From: Coptis chinensis | Taxonomy: Eukaryota > Streptophyta > Magnoliopsida > Ranunculales > Ranunculaceae | NCBI GenBank assembly: GCA_015680905.1 | Contig: CM027384.1 | Coordinates: 68,951,001-69,015,000 of the forward strand | Length of the DNA stretch: 64,000 nucleotides | Reading direction: 5' to 3' | Part shown: one piece after another, positions 48,070 through 58,421 of the stretch | How positions within the stretch are numbered: position 1 is the first letter of the stretch | Layout: each line of letters opens with the position of its first letter | Notes under the pieces: model-generated | Database searches by the model: none | Told to the model about the DNA's origin: nothing | What the model saw: only the letters and a program-made list of their open reading frames with translations | Position numbers and translations under genes: made by a program

Positions 48070-48518
48070 GGTGCATGGAAAAAAATGTTGAAAACGTAAA
48101 CTCCACGGCTTTTTAGTGCATGGAGAGAGGTGCTGAAAACGCAAACTCCATGACTTTTTGGTGCATGGAGAGAGGTATTGAAAATGCAAACCCCATGATT
48201 TTTTAGTGTGTGGAGAGAGGTGTTGAAAACACAAACTCCACCACTTTTAGTGCATGAAGAGAGGTGTTGAAAACGCAAACCCCATGACTTTTTGGGGCGT
48301 GGATAGAGGTGTTGAAAATTCAAACTCCACGGCTTTTGGTGCATGGAGAGAGGTGTTCAAAACGTAAACTCTACGACTTTTTGGTGCATGGAGAGAGGTG
48401 TTAAAAACGCAAACCTCATGACTTTTTGGTACGTGAAGAGAGATATTGAAAATGCAAACTCCACGACTTTTGGGTGCATGGAGAGAGGTGTTGCAAACGC
48501 AAACTCCATGACTTTTGA
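48070..48518. repeat. Ten-copy 45-bp tandem repeat
   Basis: Unit ggtgcatggagagaggtgtt + gaaaacgcaaactccatgactttt, ten copies with 5-20% divergence and mostly constant length. As 45 is divisible by three, long frames stay open on both strands: on the minus strand a 15-residue repeat around SPCTKKSWSLRFQHL, on the plus strand one around MERGV.NANS.TF. It sits where integrase would be. I treat these frames as by-products of periodicity. Confidence 0.85.
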
Positions 48519-48719
48519 ATTTGTATATGTTTTTTATAGTTTAGCTTTTCTATCAACTGCTTGTCTTTAAGAATGGTAATTGAGTAATTAATATATATTA
48601 TTATTGAATAACTAACTGAATGAAAATAAAGAAATGTAGAATAATGCATTTTATTGATAAGTGATAATCTGAAAAACAAAAGAAAATTACTTCAAGGACC
48701 AGTTCTAAGGAACTGTCGG

Positions 48720-49496
48720 CCCAAACTACTAATTGTCTGGCTTGATAAAAGCCCATCCTAATCCAGAGCCAACTTTGTTGTGTTAGGCGTCCATGTAAAC
48801 TATCTATGAATCGAGTGATGGGGTCGTAAGATTTGTTGGGCCTTCCTCGTCCCCAACTGCTGGCGCTTCACTAGAGATGCCCTCGTCTTGGTTGATTTCA
48901 AGGACAAAATCGTCAATTGGAAAATTTGTCATTAGGGATACAAGGGTGTGACCCTTTTCTGAAATGCGAGGTTTAAAGACAATGTTGTAAGCGCTTAAAT
49001 AGATGTCCCATTTAGCCAGTCTGCTTGATTTCTGAGCACTATGGAAAATTTTGCGAAATGGGTATTTAGTGTATACCTTAACCAATCTTCCTTGGAAGTA
49101 TGGCTTGAGGCGTCTGGCAGCATGAACCAATGCTAGAGCGATTTTTTCAACTCTCGCATATCTAGTTTCCACCCCCGTTAGGGTCTTACTAATGAAGAAG
49201 ATTGGACGAACGTCTTCTCCATCGATGAACAAGATCTACTGGATCGATTTGTTGTTTTGTAGCGCCAACTAAACTCCGGCAGTTGCCTGTATCGGGCTGG
49301 CCAACATTGGTGGCGAGACTAAGTATTCCTTGATGGATTGGAAGGCATTTTCACAGTCATCATTCCACCCTGCTGAGTCCTTTAAAGTCTGAAAGAAAGG
49401 ACGACATCTGCCCGAGTATGTAGAGATGAAACTGTTGAGAGCTGCTAAGCGTCCTGTAAACTGTTGAATCTCTTTTTTTGTTTTTGGTGCTGGCAT
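48720..49496 (-). pseudogene. pol: RNase H and stub of second RNase H, nested Tat-like element
   Basis: From 49496 down: KKEIQQFTGRLAALNSFIST (connection), then RNase H blocks VRPIFFISKTLTGVETRYAR, KIALALVHAARRLKPYFQG and LAKWDIYLSAYNIVFKPR. After a stop near 48804 the start of the second RNase H is just readable (VGSGLGWAFIKPD, about 48740-48790) and then ends. Stops near 49235-49270 interrupt. Confidence 0.8.
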
Positions 49497-49508
49497 GGCT
49501 TGAATGGA

Positions 49509-50207
49509 TCAGATCTGCTCTGGGTTAGCTTTGATGCCTCGACGAGTCATCAAATACCCCAGAAAATTTCTGGAGATTAGCCCGAAAGTGCATTTCGAAG
49601 GATTGAGCCGCATATTAAATTCTTCAATTCTATCAAAAACCGATTGTAAGTCAGAGATGTGATCTCCCTTATGCTTGGATTTTGCAATCATGTCATCAAT
49701 GTACGCCTCCATTATCTTGCCTAACATATCTCCAAATATGGTGTTGATCATCCTCTGATAAGTGTCACCCGTGTTTTTTAAACCAAAAGGCATGACCTGG
49801 TAACAAAAAATTCATTAATAAGTTATGAATGCAGTTGCTTCTTGGTCTTTAATAGATAGTGGAATCTGGTGGTATCCTGAAGAAACATCTATAAATGATA
49901 ATCGCGGGTAGCCAGATGTGGCATCTACCCGTTCTGATATCCGCAAAAAAGGGTAGGGATGAATCGGGCAAGCTTTGTTAAGGATCGTGAAATCGATGCA
50001 CACTTTCATTTTACCATCTTTCTTAGGCTTAACTGAGAGTAGATGATCGATCTCCTCTTTGACCTTGAGTTTTCTATCCAGTGTCATACGCCTAGGTTTC
50101 TGTCGTACTGGCTTGTTGTCGTACTGGCTTGGTTGTATGATCAATGTCAAGCGTGTGGCATGCAATATCTGGGCTAAGTCCAGGCATTTGTTCTGCTGAC
50201 TAAGCAA
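49509..50207 (-). pseudogene. pol: Reverse transcriptase, nested Tat-like element
   Basis: KPVRQKPRRMTLDRKLKVKE, PKKDGKMKVCIDFTILNKAC, LSFIDVSSGYHQIPL, then after a stop (about 49815) MPFGLKNTGDTYQRMI and the catalytic YIDDMIAKSKHK near 49680-49715. Compared with the family, about 20 residues before PKKDGK (the WLSNVV block) are deleted, and the join to MPFGLKN is out of frame. Not functional. Confidence 0.88.
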
Positions 50208-51169
50208 ATATTGTCTTGTTTTTTTCTGAGGAGGACAATCATCTCCGCTTGTTCGCTTTCTGACAGTTCTCCCGATATGAAAGTTGTTTCGCCGCTTGAA
50301 TTCCCAATCTGCACTTCTAAGAGGCGGTCTATAATTAGCAGCCCTTTATTTCGTGAAATAGCAGTACAAATATTATGTGGTACTGATTCTGACTTAGACA
50401 CCTCCTGCGAATTGCTGAGAACTGTATTTCCTCGCATATCGGACTGACGATACTCCTCCAAGACTTTTTCGTGGCAGTTGTGGGAAGCTATTTGGTTGCC
50501 CCGTATCTTACAAATTTTTCCGAGGGATGGGAATTTGACTGCCTGATGAAAAGTAGAGACTATTGCCCCCATACTGTGGAGCCAATCCCTTCCTAAGATT
50601 GCATTGTAAGGGGATTTGCAATTCATCAGAAGAAATTCAATATCTGCCATCTTGTCTATGAGTGTGACTGGTAAAGAAACTCTGCCCACTGGGGTTGTTG
50701 CTGTTCTATTGAAACTGACTATTGGATTATTTTCTACAACCACCAAATTCTCTGAAAGTTGCATGTTCTTGTAGCAACTTGCAAAAATGACGCTGATAGA
50801 ACTCCCCGTGTCTATCATGATGCGCTGAACTCGCCATAATCCAATGAAAGCAGAGATGACGACTGCATTATAATGAGAATAATGGACGCCCATTATGTCT
50901 TTATCACTAAAACATAAAGGATTGGGTTCGGTAGTTTCTGAACGAATTCCTTCTGCAAAATCAATGTTATTTACGTGATAAAATTCATGCAAGAAACCAA
51001 ACTTGGCTTGTTGCTCATACTTCTGCCTTGTTCGTGAAATGTCATTAATTTTGGCATGACCAACTAGGATGACATTGTAGCCTGTCATTGCTAAATTTTG
51101 CTTCATAGTCTTTTGAAGTAAAAACTCGTCTAACTGTCCTTTTGAAGTGACACAAAAGATTTTTGTCAC
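50174..51169 (-). CDS. Protease-containing ORF of the nested Tat-like element
   Basis: An open 331-codon frame, the longest coding stretch in the window. Aspartic protease motif RIMIDTGSSISVIFASC near the middle, then YNAILGRDWLHSMGAIVST. The C-terminal part (SGELSESEQAEMIVLLRKK) leads into RT, which overlaps its end by 34 bp in another frame. The ORF start is in a gag-pro linker rather than at a natural initiator; the real polyprotein began upstream. The DTGSS triad is intact, but the surrounding polyprotein is broken. Confidence 0.75.
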   Translation of the reverse strand: MTKIFCVTSKGQLDEFLLQKTMKQNLAMTGYNVILVGHAKINDISRTRQKYEQQAKFGFLHEFYHVNNIDFAEGIRSETTEPNPLCFSDKDIMGVHYSHYNAVVISAFIGLWRVQRIMIDTGSSISVIFASCYKNMQLSENLVVVENNPIVSFNRTATTPVGRVSLPVTLIDKMADIEFLLMNCKSPYNAILGRDWLHSMGAIVSTFHQAVKFPSLGKICKIRGNQIASHNCHEKVLEEYRQSDMRGNTVLSNSQEVSKSESVPHNICTAISRNKGLLIIDRLLEVQIGNSSGETTFISGELSESEQAEMIVLLRKKQDNICLVSRTNAWT

Positions 51170-51216
51170 TCCTAAACTTTGTGTTTTCAGGTAAGGGCAT
51201 TGGAGAAAAAAGTAAG

Positions 51217-52988
51217 TTAACGTCCTTTAATCTTCTCATATATTGCTTCATATTTGGCATTTAATGGAGTGAGCTTCATTTCTTCGCGAACTGTGTCTGA
51301 TTTTTGTTGTTGTCCTTCTGCAATGTTTTGCTTCTGCTTGGCTTTACTATCGCTTGAATCTTTATTTCGAAAATAATCTTTGTCTCTTGAGACTTTTGCT
51401 ATAACATCTTCTTCGACGTTAATGAACTGTTGTGCTCGTGTAAACAAATCAGACTTGGATTGCGGGGGGGTCTCGTATAAGGGAATTGTAAATTCCATTT
51501 TTATCGAAATGTATTCCTTCCTTGAATGCATGAACGATCATTACGTCAGGGACATCAGTAATCTCTGCTTGCACTTAGCATAAACGAATTACAAACTTTG
51601 CCAGAGTTTCATCCTTTTGCTATTTGGTATTTAGCAAGATGCTGATATCCTTAGGACGTGTCCAATTATGCTTGAACCGGTCTGTGAACTAACTTGCTAA
51701 TTCTTGGAATAATGTGATAGAACGAGCTGGCATGCCGGAGAGCCAATAGAGAGCTTCTCCTTTTAATGTCGACGAAAAAAGTTTGCATAAGAGGGGGTCA
51801 TCTCCACGCCAGAGAATGAGTCTGCTTTTAAATTCCATGACATGATCGTTCGGGTCACCTCCTGCTTCATTAAAATTAGGAAGATCTGGTTGTTTGAAGC
51901 TGTCTTAATGTTTTGCATTTTGTATGATCAGAGAAAATCGCCCAACTACATCTTCGTTCACTGTAAGGTCTTTCCATCGAGTTTCAGCCACACCCGCATT
52001 GGTCATTGTTTTCTTGATTATGTCTCTGATTTGTTGTTCCGTAAATGCTGCTCCTACGACCTCTTGACTTTCGACTTGAGGAGTGACTTCACTATGTTGC
52101 ATCTTACAGTGTGGTCACCCCCAGTTGTTGCTTACTTCTAGATTTTGCTGGTTCCTTGGGCTGCGAGACCTATACCAATAAAACGGGCTAGGCTGTCGAA
52201 CTGGGGAGTCGTTTCTTTGGTGTCTCCATATTCTGGGCTGACCATCGTTAACTTGTCTGTATCGGTTTGCTGCATTCAAGACATGTCTAAGGTCATGTTG
52301 CAATTCGTCTCTGAGGTCCTGATCTTGGCGTCCAGCATTGCGTCTTATTATGGATGTTGTCCACCTTTCTGATGCGCTATGATCAACATTCAATGATCTT
52401 GTCATGTCGTTATGACCACTGCTACACCTAGTGTTGTTGGTATTTCTAGATTTGTATCGCCTTCTTGAATGGGATGAATGTCTGCTGGACCTTGAGTGAT
52501 TTTAATGATGCTCAGGGACATGCTCCAATGGATGGGATGTGCCGTAATTAAATTATAGTCGGTTGAATACACTCCGGTTTTCACCAGATCTGGGGGCTCT
52601 TACAGGTGTGGAAGATGCAGCATCGACGTCATCCTTTTGTACTTGCTTCCCTTTGTCCAGTTGCTTTTGCAAGTAGTTGTTATGCTCCTTCTCTCTTATG
52701 AACCTCTGACGCAACACTTCTAAAGGCACGTCTTCATCTCCTATCTCCATATTTTCTGGGTCTACTTCATTTGTACTTATAACATCTAGATCTTGAAGGT
52801 GAGTTACTGGAGCCTGAGGTGGCAGACGTCTAGATCTGGGTTATCGTGGCACTTGGAGTTGCGAAGGCTGATCTTGCAGATCTGTTGTAGCAGGTTGATC
52901 TATCACTTCCTAATTGATTAGCACTTCTGGATTTTGTTGTTGTTGTTATTGCATTCTTGTTCGCCTGGGACCTTATAGTTTTTGCCAT
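51217..52988 (-). pseudogene. gag: gag of the nested Tat-like element (fragmented)
   Basis: Probable start ATG near 52988 (MAKTIRSQANKNAITTTTKS). Pieces: a coiled-coil (EVLRQRFIREKEHNNYLQKQ, 52553-52750), Arg-rich segment (52115-52405), IRDIIKKTMTNAGVAETRWK (51905-52102), capsid core readable across 51640-51900 (KGEALYWLSGMP), and a lysine-rich tail (51217-51531). At least five frameshifts or stops. Capsid blocks are the Retrotrans_gag type. Confidence 0.75.
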
Positions 52989-53033
52989 TAATGGTGCTTG
53001 GAAGAAGTAATGTGGAAGAGGGCTCGTCAATAA

Positions 53034-53055
53034 GGACCACGGACGGCTCCAATTA
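53034..53055 (-). promoter_or_regulatory. Primer binding site of the nested Tat-like element
   Basis: On the minus strand ttggagccgtccgtgg follows the 5' LTR end (53056) after a few bases. It is a mismatched version of the TTGGCGCCGT-type Tat site, close to that of the Tat element at 2799. Confidence 0.55.
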
Positions 53056-53647
53056 TGTTTGGGTGAGAACTCACGCAAACACACTAATGATCTTGTTGGA
53101 GAGGTTGATATGAAGTGAGAGAGACTGTACCACCAATGGCTGCCTACATATCCAAATCGTTATCTGGAATCAAGTCTAAAAAATGCACGTAGTTCTTTGT
53201 TTGAAATGATTGTTGGGTATTTATAGGAAAATGAATGTGTTAAGCTTCTCATTGCTTAAAATACTCTTTCCTTATTTGATGAGATATTTTCCTCTTTGTA
53301 TGAAAATTTTCCAAAAGCTTCATATGAAAAAAATCCCTTGACATATCTCCGGATCTGCTATATATAACTTGGGTGCCATATTAGTGGGCAGTGTCATTGC
53401 TCCAATAGAGGGTATGCTCGAATGCCACACTAGTAAGCAAACGGGACTGCCATAGTAGCGGGCACGCAAGCCCGCCTCACTAGTAGGCAAGCGATGCCAC
53501 AGTAGCGGGCAAGCAAGCATGCCTCACTAGTAGGCAAGCGGGACTGCCATAGTAGTGGGAAAGCAAGAACGCCTCATTAGTGGGCGGCTCTTATAGTAGT
53601 ACCCAATGATGGCCGTTCGTAGGGGTACGAGTACACTAGTACATACA
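53056..53647 (-). repeat. 5' LTR of the nested Tat-like element
   Basis: Pair of 47045-47636; TATA box on the minus strand complementing about 53217-53227. Same 'cactagtaggcaagc' subrepeats at 53425-53590. Right flank gagca. Confidence 0.9.
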
Positions 53648-54772
53648 GAGCATACTACACAACATGATCAACTACATACTTATCTATAGATTCAAAAACA
53701 TGAACAGAATGAGACGTCACTTTTGAATATATTCAAGAAACAACTAAACATGTACAAACTTTTAGCTGATCATGCCCACTTCTAAGAACACCCTTGTCTG
53801 CCCAAAACCCAAACCATGCTCATGAGTACTTTTCCCTAAATGCCCAAGGCCCCATGCGAAAATTGCTGGTTTAAATCGTGGTTTTTCCCAAGCATCAAGT
53901 CGTGGTTTATAACTCACTTCAAAACCATATATAACTCTCAATACTCTTAATTATCATAATTGTAACAAAAAGTTGATAGAAAAACAAACTTGAACTGAGA
54001 AATACACCTTCACTGAAATCGAAAGTCCTAGTACATAATCCAGCTAAAACGTTCACTAGTTTCACCAAAACATGAAAAGAATCAAAGTTTATGGAAAAAA
54101 ATCAAAACCCCAAAGTGAAATAAGCTTTGGTGGTGAAAAATAATGAATAAGACAAAGAAGATGTCCATGGAAACAAAGAATGACAAAGAAGAGGCACCAA
54201 ATGATGAGGCGGCACCCAAAGAAAGAAAGACCCAAAATTATAAACCCTAGAAAACAAAATCACATTAGAAACCCCAAAACAAAAATCAAGACAAACAAAA
54301 CTTATCTTCATCAACTGTACCCTTAAAAGATTGAAAAGAGAGTACCTCTGTTTAAGATGGAGATGTTGGGATAAACAAAACTGCCGTCTTCAATTCACCG
54401 TCGTCGAAATTAGGGGAAGGAGGTGGAATATGAAGAAGTGGGGAGGAAGAACATATTTAGGGCAAGGGGTTTCACTCTTTCAGAGAGCTGAGATCAAGAA
54501 GAAACCTAATGTCGTTAGAGTTTGACGCCTGTGCAGAACACGTGCGCTGATTTCAATTTTTTATTAGCTAAAATTTTTATACCTTTCACGCCTATATGCC
54601 GTCACTAATTTTTTCTAGAATTTTCTTAAAAAAAATAAAATAACCGTTTGATTTATTGTGAAGCTAAAAACCGAATACTAACGTCTAATTTTCGACACAA
54701 AATTTCTGACACCATTTTGGCATCACAAAACCTCAAAAGCTTCTATCACAAAAATGCAGTTATGGTGTAGTG
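53648..54772. other. Right interior and terminus of the CACTA
   Basis: 53648-54540 is non-coding. On the minus strand 54340-54530 looks like the leader and first codons of a plant gene followed by an intron-like 'tctagggttt' stretch (54230-54260), possibly another captured 5' end, but no protein is identifiable. 54595-54755 carries sparse subterminal motifs (caccattttggcatcacaaa) and 54764-54772 is the terminus. Confidence 0.5.
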
Positions 54773-55600
54773 GAGCCAATATTGCATTATAAAGCTGGGT
54801 ATAAGCAAGTGTACTATGGTCTTGATCCTGCTGCTATGAACTTGTATGATCTTCATGCTAAGGTTTCTCAATTGGGTTATATACTCAACTACAATTATTA
54901 GAAGCTATATTATCATTATCATGGGTTGTCTCTAGCAGAAGGTCTTAAATTAATCGGCAATGAAAGATCTATTTCTGAAATGTTAGACCAAGTTGTTGTG
55001 TATGGAAACATTGATGTGTATGTTATCCATAAAGAAGATAACGAATGATTCTAAGTTTGAGGATGAGGTTGAGTTTGAAGAGGAAAAGGGTGTTAATGAC
55101 ATCAACAAAGCTGGAAGTTTAGACTTTGCCACTGATGATGAAGAATTGATAGAGGTTAGGGTATCAAATGCACAGAGGATGCTGAGAAGTTGGCTTCAAA
55201 AAAATGTAAACAAACAGCTATTGAACCACCCACTGAACCAACAAGAAAGGATAAACCACTTACTGAACCAATGACTGAACCACCTACTGATCCACCTACT
55301 GAACCAATAACTGAACCACATCTACTGAACTAATGACTAACCTACATAATGAAGATGTGGATGTACCTATTTATCATGTTAATGATGGTTATGATACTGA
55401 GTATGGTGATAGTGATAATTATGACACTCCTGAGTCAGAATCAGATTATGAGTGTGACGCTCATGTTGTCAATAAGGGGAAAACTAAAACTAATTACCCT
55501 GTTTACAATCCTCAATAGGACATGTTTACATTTGTGCCTGAAGTTAGGCTGAAGTTTACCTCTCCTCAACATTTGAAGGAGTGTTTGAGCAACAATTGAA
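54773..55600 (+). pseudogene. mudrA-like transposase N-terminal region, part 2 (truncated)
   Basis: Resumes the frame broken at 40519: YKAGYKQVYYGLDPAAMNLY, LHAKVSQLGYILNYNY, a stop, then SEMLDQVVVYGNIDVYVIHK, i.e. the rest of the PB1-like domain of plant MuDR proteins. An acidic, Pro/Glu-rich linker follows (55040-55330), then SDNYDTPESESDYECDAHVV and KTNYPVYNP near 55400-55515, and FVPEVRLKFTSPQHLKEC, the usual lead-in to the zinc-finger and transposase core. It ends at 55600; the MULE DDE and SWIM domains are absent. Several stops and at least two frameshifts. Confidence 0.8.
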
Positions 55601-55859
55601 GCAAGTAACTCGACTGCTTTTTGTTTTGAGTACTCCACTCTTTTTTGTGTATGGATTATGTTAGAGCTTTTGAAATTCAGTTTGAATTTTGGCTACTGAA
55701 TGTCACTCAATGTTAAGTTTTACTATGTTTATGAATCTTACTGAATTCTTTGATACTATTGTTTGTCTACAAAATTATTATATATAAAGGGTTCAAGATC
55801 GTTGTTTTTTTTATTGGTTTGAGATTTTAGAGATTTTACTGCGTGTGTAAGAAAAAAGA

Positions 55860-56055
55860 AGAATTATGGGGCAAGAAGAAGAAGAATTGGGTAGTTCGGG
55901 TTCGGTTTATAAGAGGAATTTGTTTGGGAAGAGGTTGTTGTATTATATGTGCTGTGGATATGGATGATAGAGGTTGGACTTCTCTTCATATTGTTTCCCA
56001 AAAAGATGATCTCAAAAAGGTTAGTCTCCTTTACTTGAACATATGTTATGCATGA
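55860..56055 (+). pseudogene. Ankyrin-repeat gene fragment captured by the MULE
   Basis: From an ATG at 55866 the frame reads MGQEEEELGSSGSVYKRNLF and stops. In another frame AVDMDDRGWTSLHIVSQKDD followed by LKK is an ankyrin repeat start (DxRGWTxLHxxxxxxDL). It ends at a donor-like aaag|gttagt near 56019. The N-terminus plus 'DDRGWT.LH' layout recalls plant phytochrome-interacting ankyrin-repeat proteins, but the piece is too short to be sure. It is out of place in a mudrA gene and fits Pack-MULE capture. Confidence 0.6.
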
Positions 56056-56388
56056 AATGCTTAACTATCCCAGAGCTTCTTTGATTCAAACCATGTACAT
56101 ATCGACCCTTTTTAGTAATGCCAACAATAATAAATAAGTAAACAAACCCAAGAATGAACTAAAAAACTAAAAAAACTAGTGTTACATGCCTTACAAACCA
56201 CAAACTTCTGTCAGATCAACATTTAACTAAGAAACTAGTCTTACATGCCTTACAAATCACAAACTTCTGTCAGATTACATGCCTAATAAACAACAAAACT
56301 TTAACAGGTTACATGTCCATTACAAAGCTAAAACTCTGACAGAAGTTAAAGATTAAGTTGACAGAGTTTTGTATTCCAAATTACATGT

Positions 56389-56916
56389 TCATCCATTGAT
56401 ATTTAGTATTGAAAATTCTGATAGGGTCATTTTTAGGGTAACAATAGGTTCCGCAGCCAAAGTGGTTGTCTTCTTTTTTGCCTCCATCTTCAGTGCATCA
56501 TGAAGCCATTCAAATCCCCCACAACACTTGCATTTCAAGTACTTTTTCCCAACATTTAATCCATACTTGGTAATCTTAACAGTCTTCCTTCCCCTACAAT
56601 CATTTCTCTTGCATTCGCAGTTTACCCAAGGGCAATCGGGCATCCAATGGCCTGCCTGACCACACTTAAAGCATTCGTTTGTTGATGTGCTTGATCCAAT
56701 CCTAGAAAGTTTTTCATAAACAGCTTCATCCAACCATTGCAAATAACTTCAACATGTAGCATGCTGAAACTTCAAGTATTTCCTTCCTAGATTGCGAGCT
56801 ATTTGTGATATGCCCAACAATCGGATACCATCACATGTAGCTTCTTTACATGGAGAGTATAGAAATTGGCACTCAGTAGTTGAGTATCCAACTTCATCAC
56901 AAATCTGATATTCAAC
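56389..56916 (-). pseudogene. Zinc-knuckle plus GRF-finger gene fragment, antisense in the MULE
   Basis: Minus-strand exon from 56916 (acceptor ttcatag): CKEATCDGIRLLGISQIARN and GRKYLKFQHATC, a stop (about 56752), then QWLDEAVYEKL. CFKCGQAGHWMPDCP follows (CCHC knuckle, C-x2-C-x4-H-x4-C), then CECKRNDCRG and NVGKKYLKCKCCGGFEWLHD (zf-GRF-like). The alternation of GRF-type and CCHC fingers suits a plant nucleic-acid-binding protein, but I cannot name the gene. It may continue upstream around 57185-57235. It could also be a MULE-encoded accessory ORF. Confidence 0.6.
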
Positions 56917-57446
56917 CTATGAACAAAACATGTACTAACATCAAAATTTGAAACTCATGAAGATATGGCCTATTACATATGCATAAACAATTTAGCCATA
57001 GTCCAATAGCATACGTATGCCCACACAATACCACTTTCCCAGTTGAGTACTCTTTCCCAGTTCATCAAAAAAGATATTCAACAATTACCTTCATATATTC
57101 AACAAAACCTTAATTATAAAACTCAAACTTAATCAAAGTTATAAACTTAATCTAAATTACCTTCATTTTTGGAAAAAAGAACACTTGATTAGCTTCATCC
57201 TCCTTCTTTTGCAATGGAGATCTTTTGCAGTCCACGTGGTTGAGCTGCAGCTATGGAATTTGAGAAATGGTGGTATGTTAAGAAACTAAGACGGTGGTCG
57301 AGCTCAATTCTAATCAATATTTGTTTGTGGTAAGTTGAGAAATTGAGAAGAGATAAAATGGTATTTGTTGCGCTATTAAAGAGAAAATGATCTCAGTTTT
57401 TTTTACCGTTAGATTGGGAAGAAGCGCTGATGTCATCTTGTCACAC

Positions 57447-57664
57447 ACTAATTGAGTTATTTAGCGCTAATTAGAGAAACCCAACTCACATGCTTAAACA
57501 CGTGAGCTCCCCGTTAGCGAAATCAGACGGATTGAGACGGCAAACAGACCGAGGTACTAAATTGACATAAATTGAGAGTTCGAGGTATTAATAGGCGAGA
57601 AAAAAAATACGGATACTATTTAGGAAAAAAATGAAAGTACGTGGTACTAAATAGTTATAAAATC
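57447..57664. repeat. Right terminal inverted repeat of the MULE
   Basis: Complement of 39873-40076 with about 85% identity by eye. The outermost bases gattttat/gagtttat differ at two positions. Followed by the 9-bp near-duplication aatcttcaa. Confidence 0.85.
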
Positions 57665-57673
57665 AATCTTCAA

Positions 57674-58421
57674 ATTTTTTTCGAAATTATTACTATTACT
57701 GGTTAATGTAGCAAGTTTTTCACTTTTTTTGGTTGTTTTTTATGGTTTTGTTATAGTGTTGATTTTGATGGTTGATATGTTTTCCTCTTTAATGAAATAA
57801 GAGACATGGAGGGAAGAAGAATATAGCGGGGCAGAAATGGAAGCTTACCCAGAAGTTCACCCTTTTTGGTCGTTGGTTTTTCAAAAAATTGGGTGTAGAT
57901 ACACATCCACAAAAACTGAAATTTCAGACATCTGTCTCAAATTTAAGACATCATTTTATAATTTTGACCTCATTTATTAATAGGCTAATGGAAAGAAGCA
58001 ACTGCCTACCCAAAAATTGGTGTACCGAAGGATTCATCTGGGTTTTCGTTATTTTTGAAACTCTTTGCCCTGTTTCAAGTTTTAGTTGCCATTTTTAAGT
58101 TCCATTAATACTTTTGAAACCAAAAAGTTCAGTACTTTGATAGATTACCTTCCTTTTTGCTGATTATAAACGATCCAAGGAGTTCTTGTGAATATCAGAT
58201 TGATGGAATATAACTTGGTTTACACAAAGATAAGCAAAGCCAACTACATGTTGTTTGGCAACTGGAACAATCAATCAAGATCAAACTAGTGAGCAAGCTT
58301 GCAATCTTGCTACAACTAGTTCAAATAAGTTCAATCAACAAAAGATTAGTTTACTCAAGTGTTTATACTTCATGGAATGGAATCATATCCTTCCCCATCT
58401 TTCTTTGAACAAAACTATAAC
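57674..58421. other. Non-coding stretch
   Basis: No gene, RNA or transposon end recognised. Confidence 0.4.

Larger units (their letters stand above)
47045..53647 (-). mobile_element. Tat-like Ty3/gypsy element lacking integrase, nested in the CACTA
   Basis: LTRs 53056-53647 (5') and 47045-47636 (3') are about 592 bp each and about 94% alike; flanks gaaca/gagca match at 4 of 5. On the minus strand: LTR, primer site, gag, protease, RT, RNase H, a stub of a second RNase H, a 45-bp tandem array, polypurine tract, LTR. No integrase is present between 48780 and 47637. With frameshifts as well, it must be non-autonomous. Clade by RT/protease wording and by the start of the second RNase H; PBS resembles the Tat type. 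Confidence 0.88.
40523..54772. mobile_element. CACTA transposon carrying host-gene fragments
   Basis: Ends CACTACACCAAAACAG (40523) and ggtgtagtg (54764-54772). Subterminal regions are dense in gtgacgcc/ggcgtcacaaa motifs in both orientations (40545-40730, and sparser at 54595-54755). No CACTA transposase (TNP2-like) is seen, so it is non-autonomous. It lies in the mudrA frame of the MULE; GAG (40517-40519 is ggg-ag context) appears on both sides with three extra bases cag at the left end, so the 3-bp duplication is imperfect. It holds a Tat-like retroelement at 47045-53647. Confidence 0.85.
39873..57664 (+). mobile_element. Mutator-like element (Pack-MULE type) with nested CACTA
   Basis: Terminal inverted repeats of about 205-218 bp (39873-40076 and 57447-57664) share blocks such as tcaatttagtacctcggtct, gccgtctcaat and aattagcgctaaataa. 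Flanks aatctacaa (39864-39872) and aatcttcaa (57665-57673) match at 8 of 9 bases, the 9-bp duplication expected of MULEs. Own sequence is about 3.5 kb once the CACTA is removed. It carries the N-terminal part of a mudrA-like gene but no DDE domain, plus fragments resembling two host genes, so it is non-autonomous. Confidence 0.88.

Noticed and set aside
47869..48570. Repeat-protein ORFs on both strands
   Set aside because: 45-bp tandem repeats keep several frames open on both strands; no start context, signal or family supports a gene.
40520..54775. Exact 3-bp target duplication of the CACTA
   Set aside because: Left flank is gagcag and right flank gag; only GAG with three extra bases can be argued, so I did not list a precise duplication.
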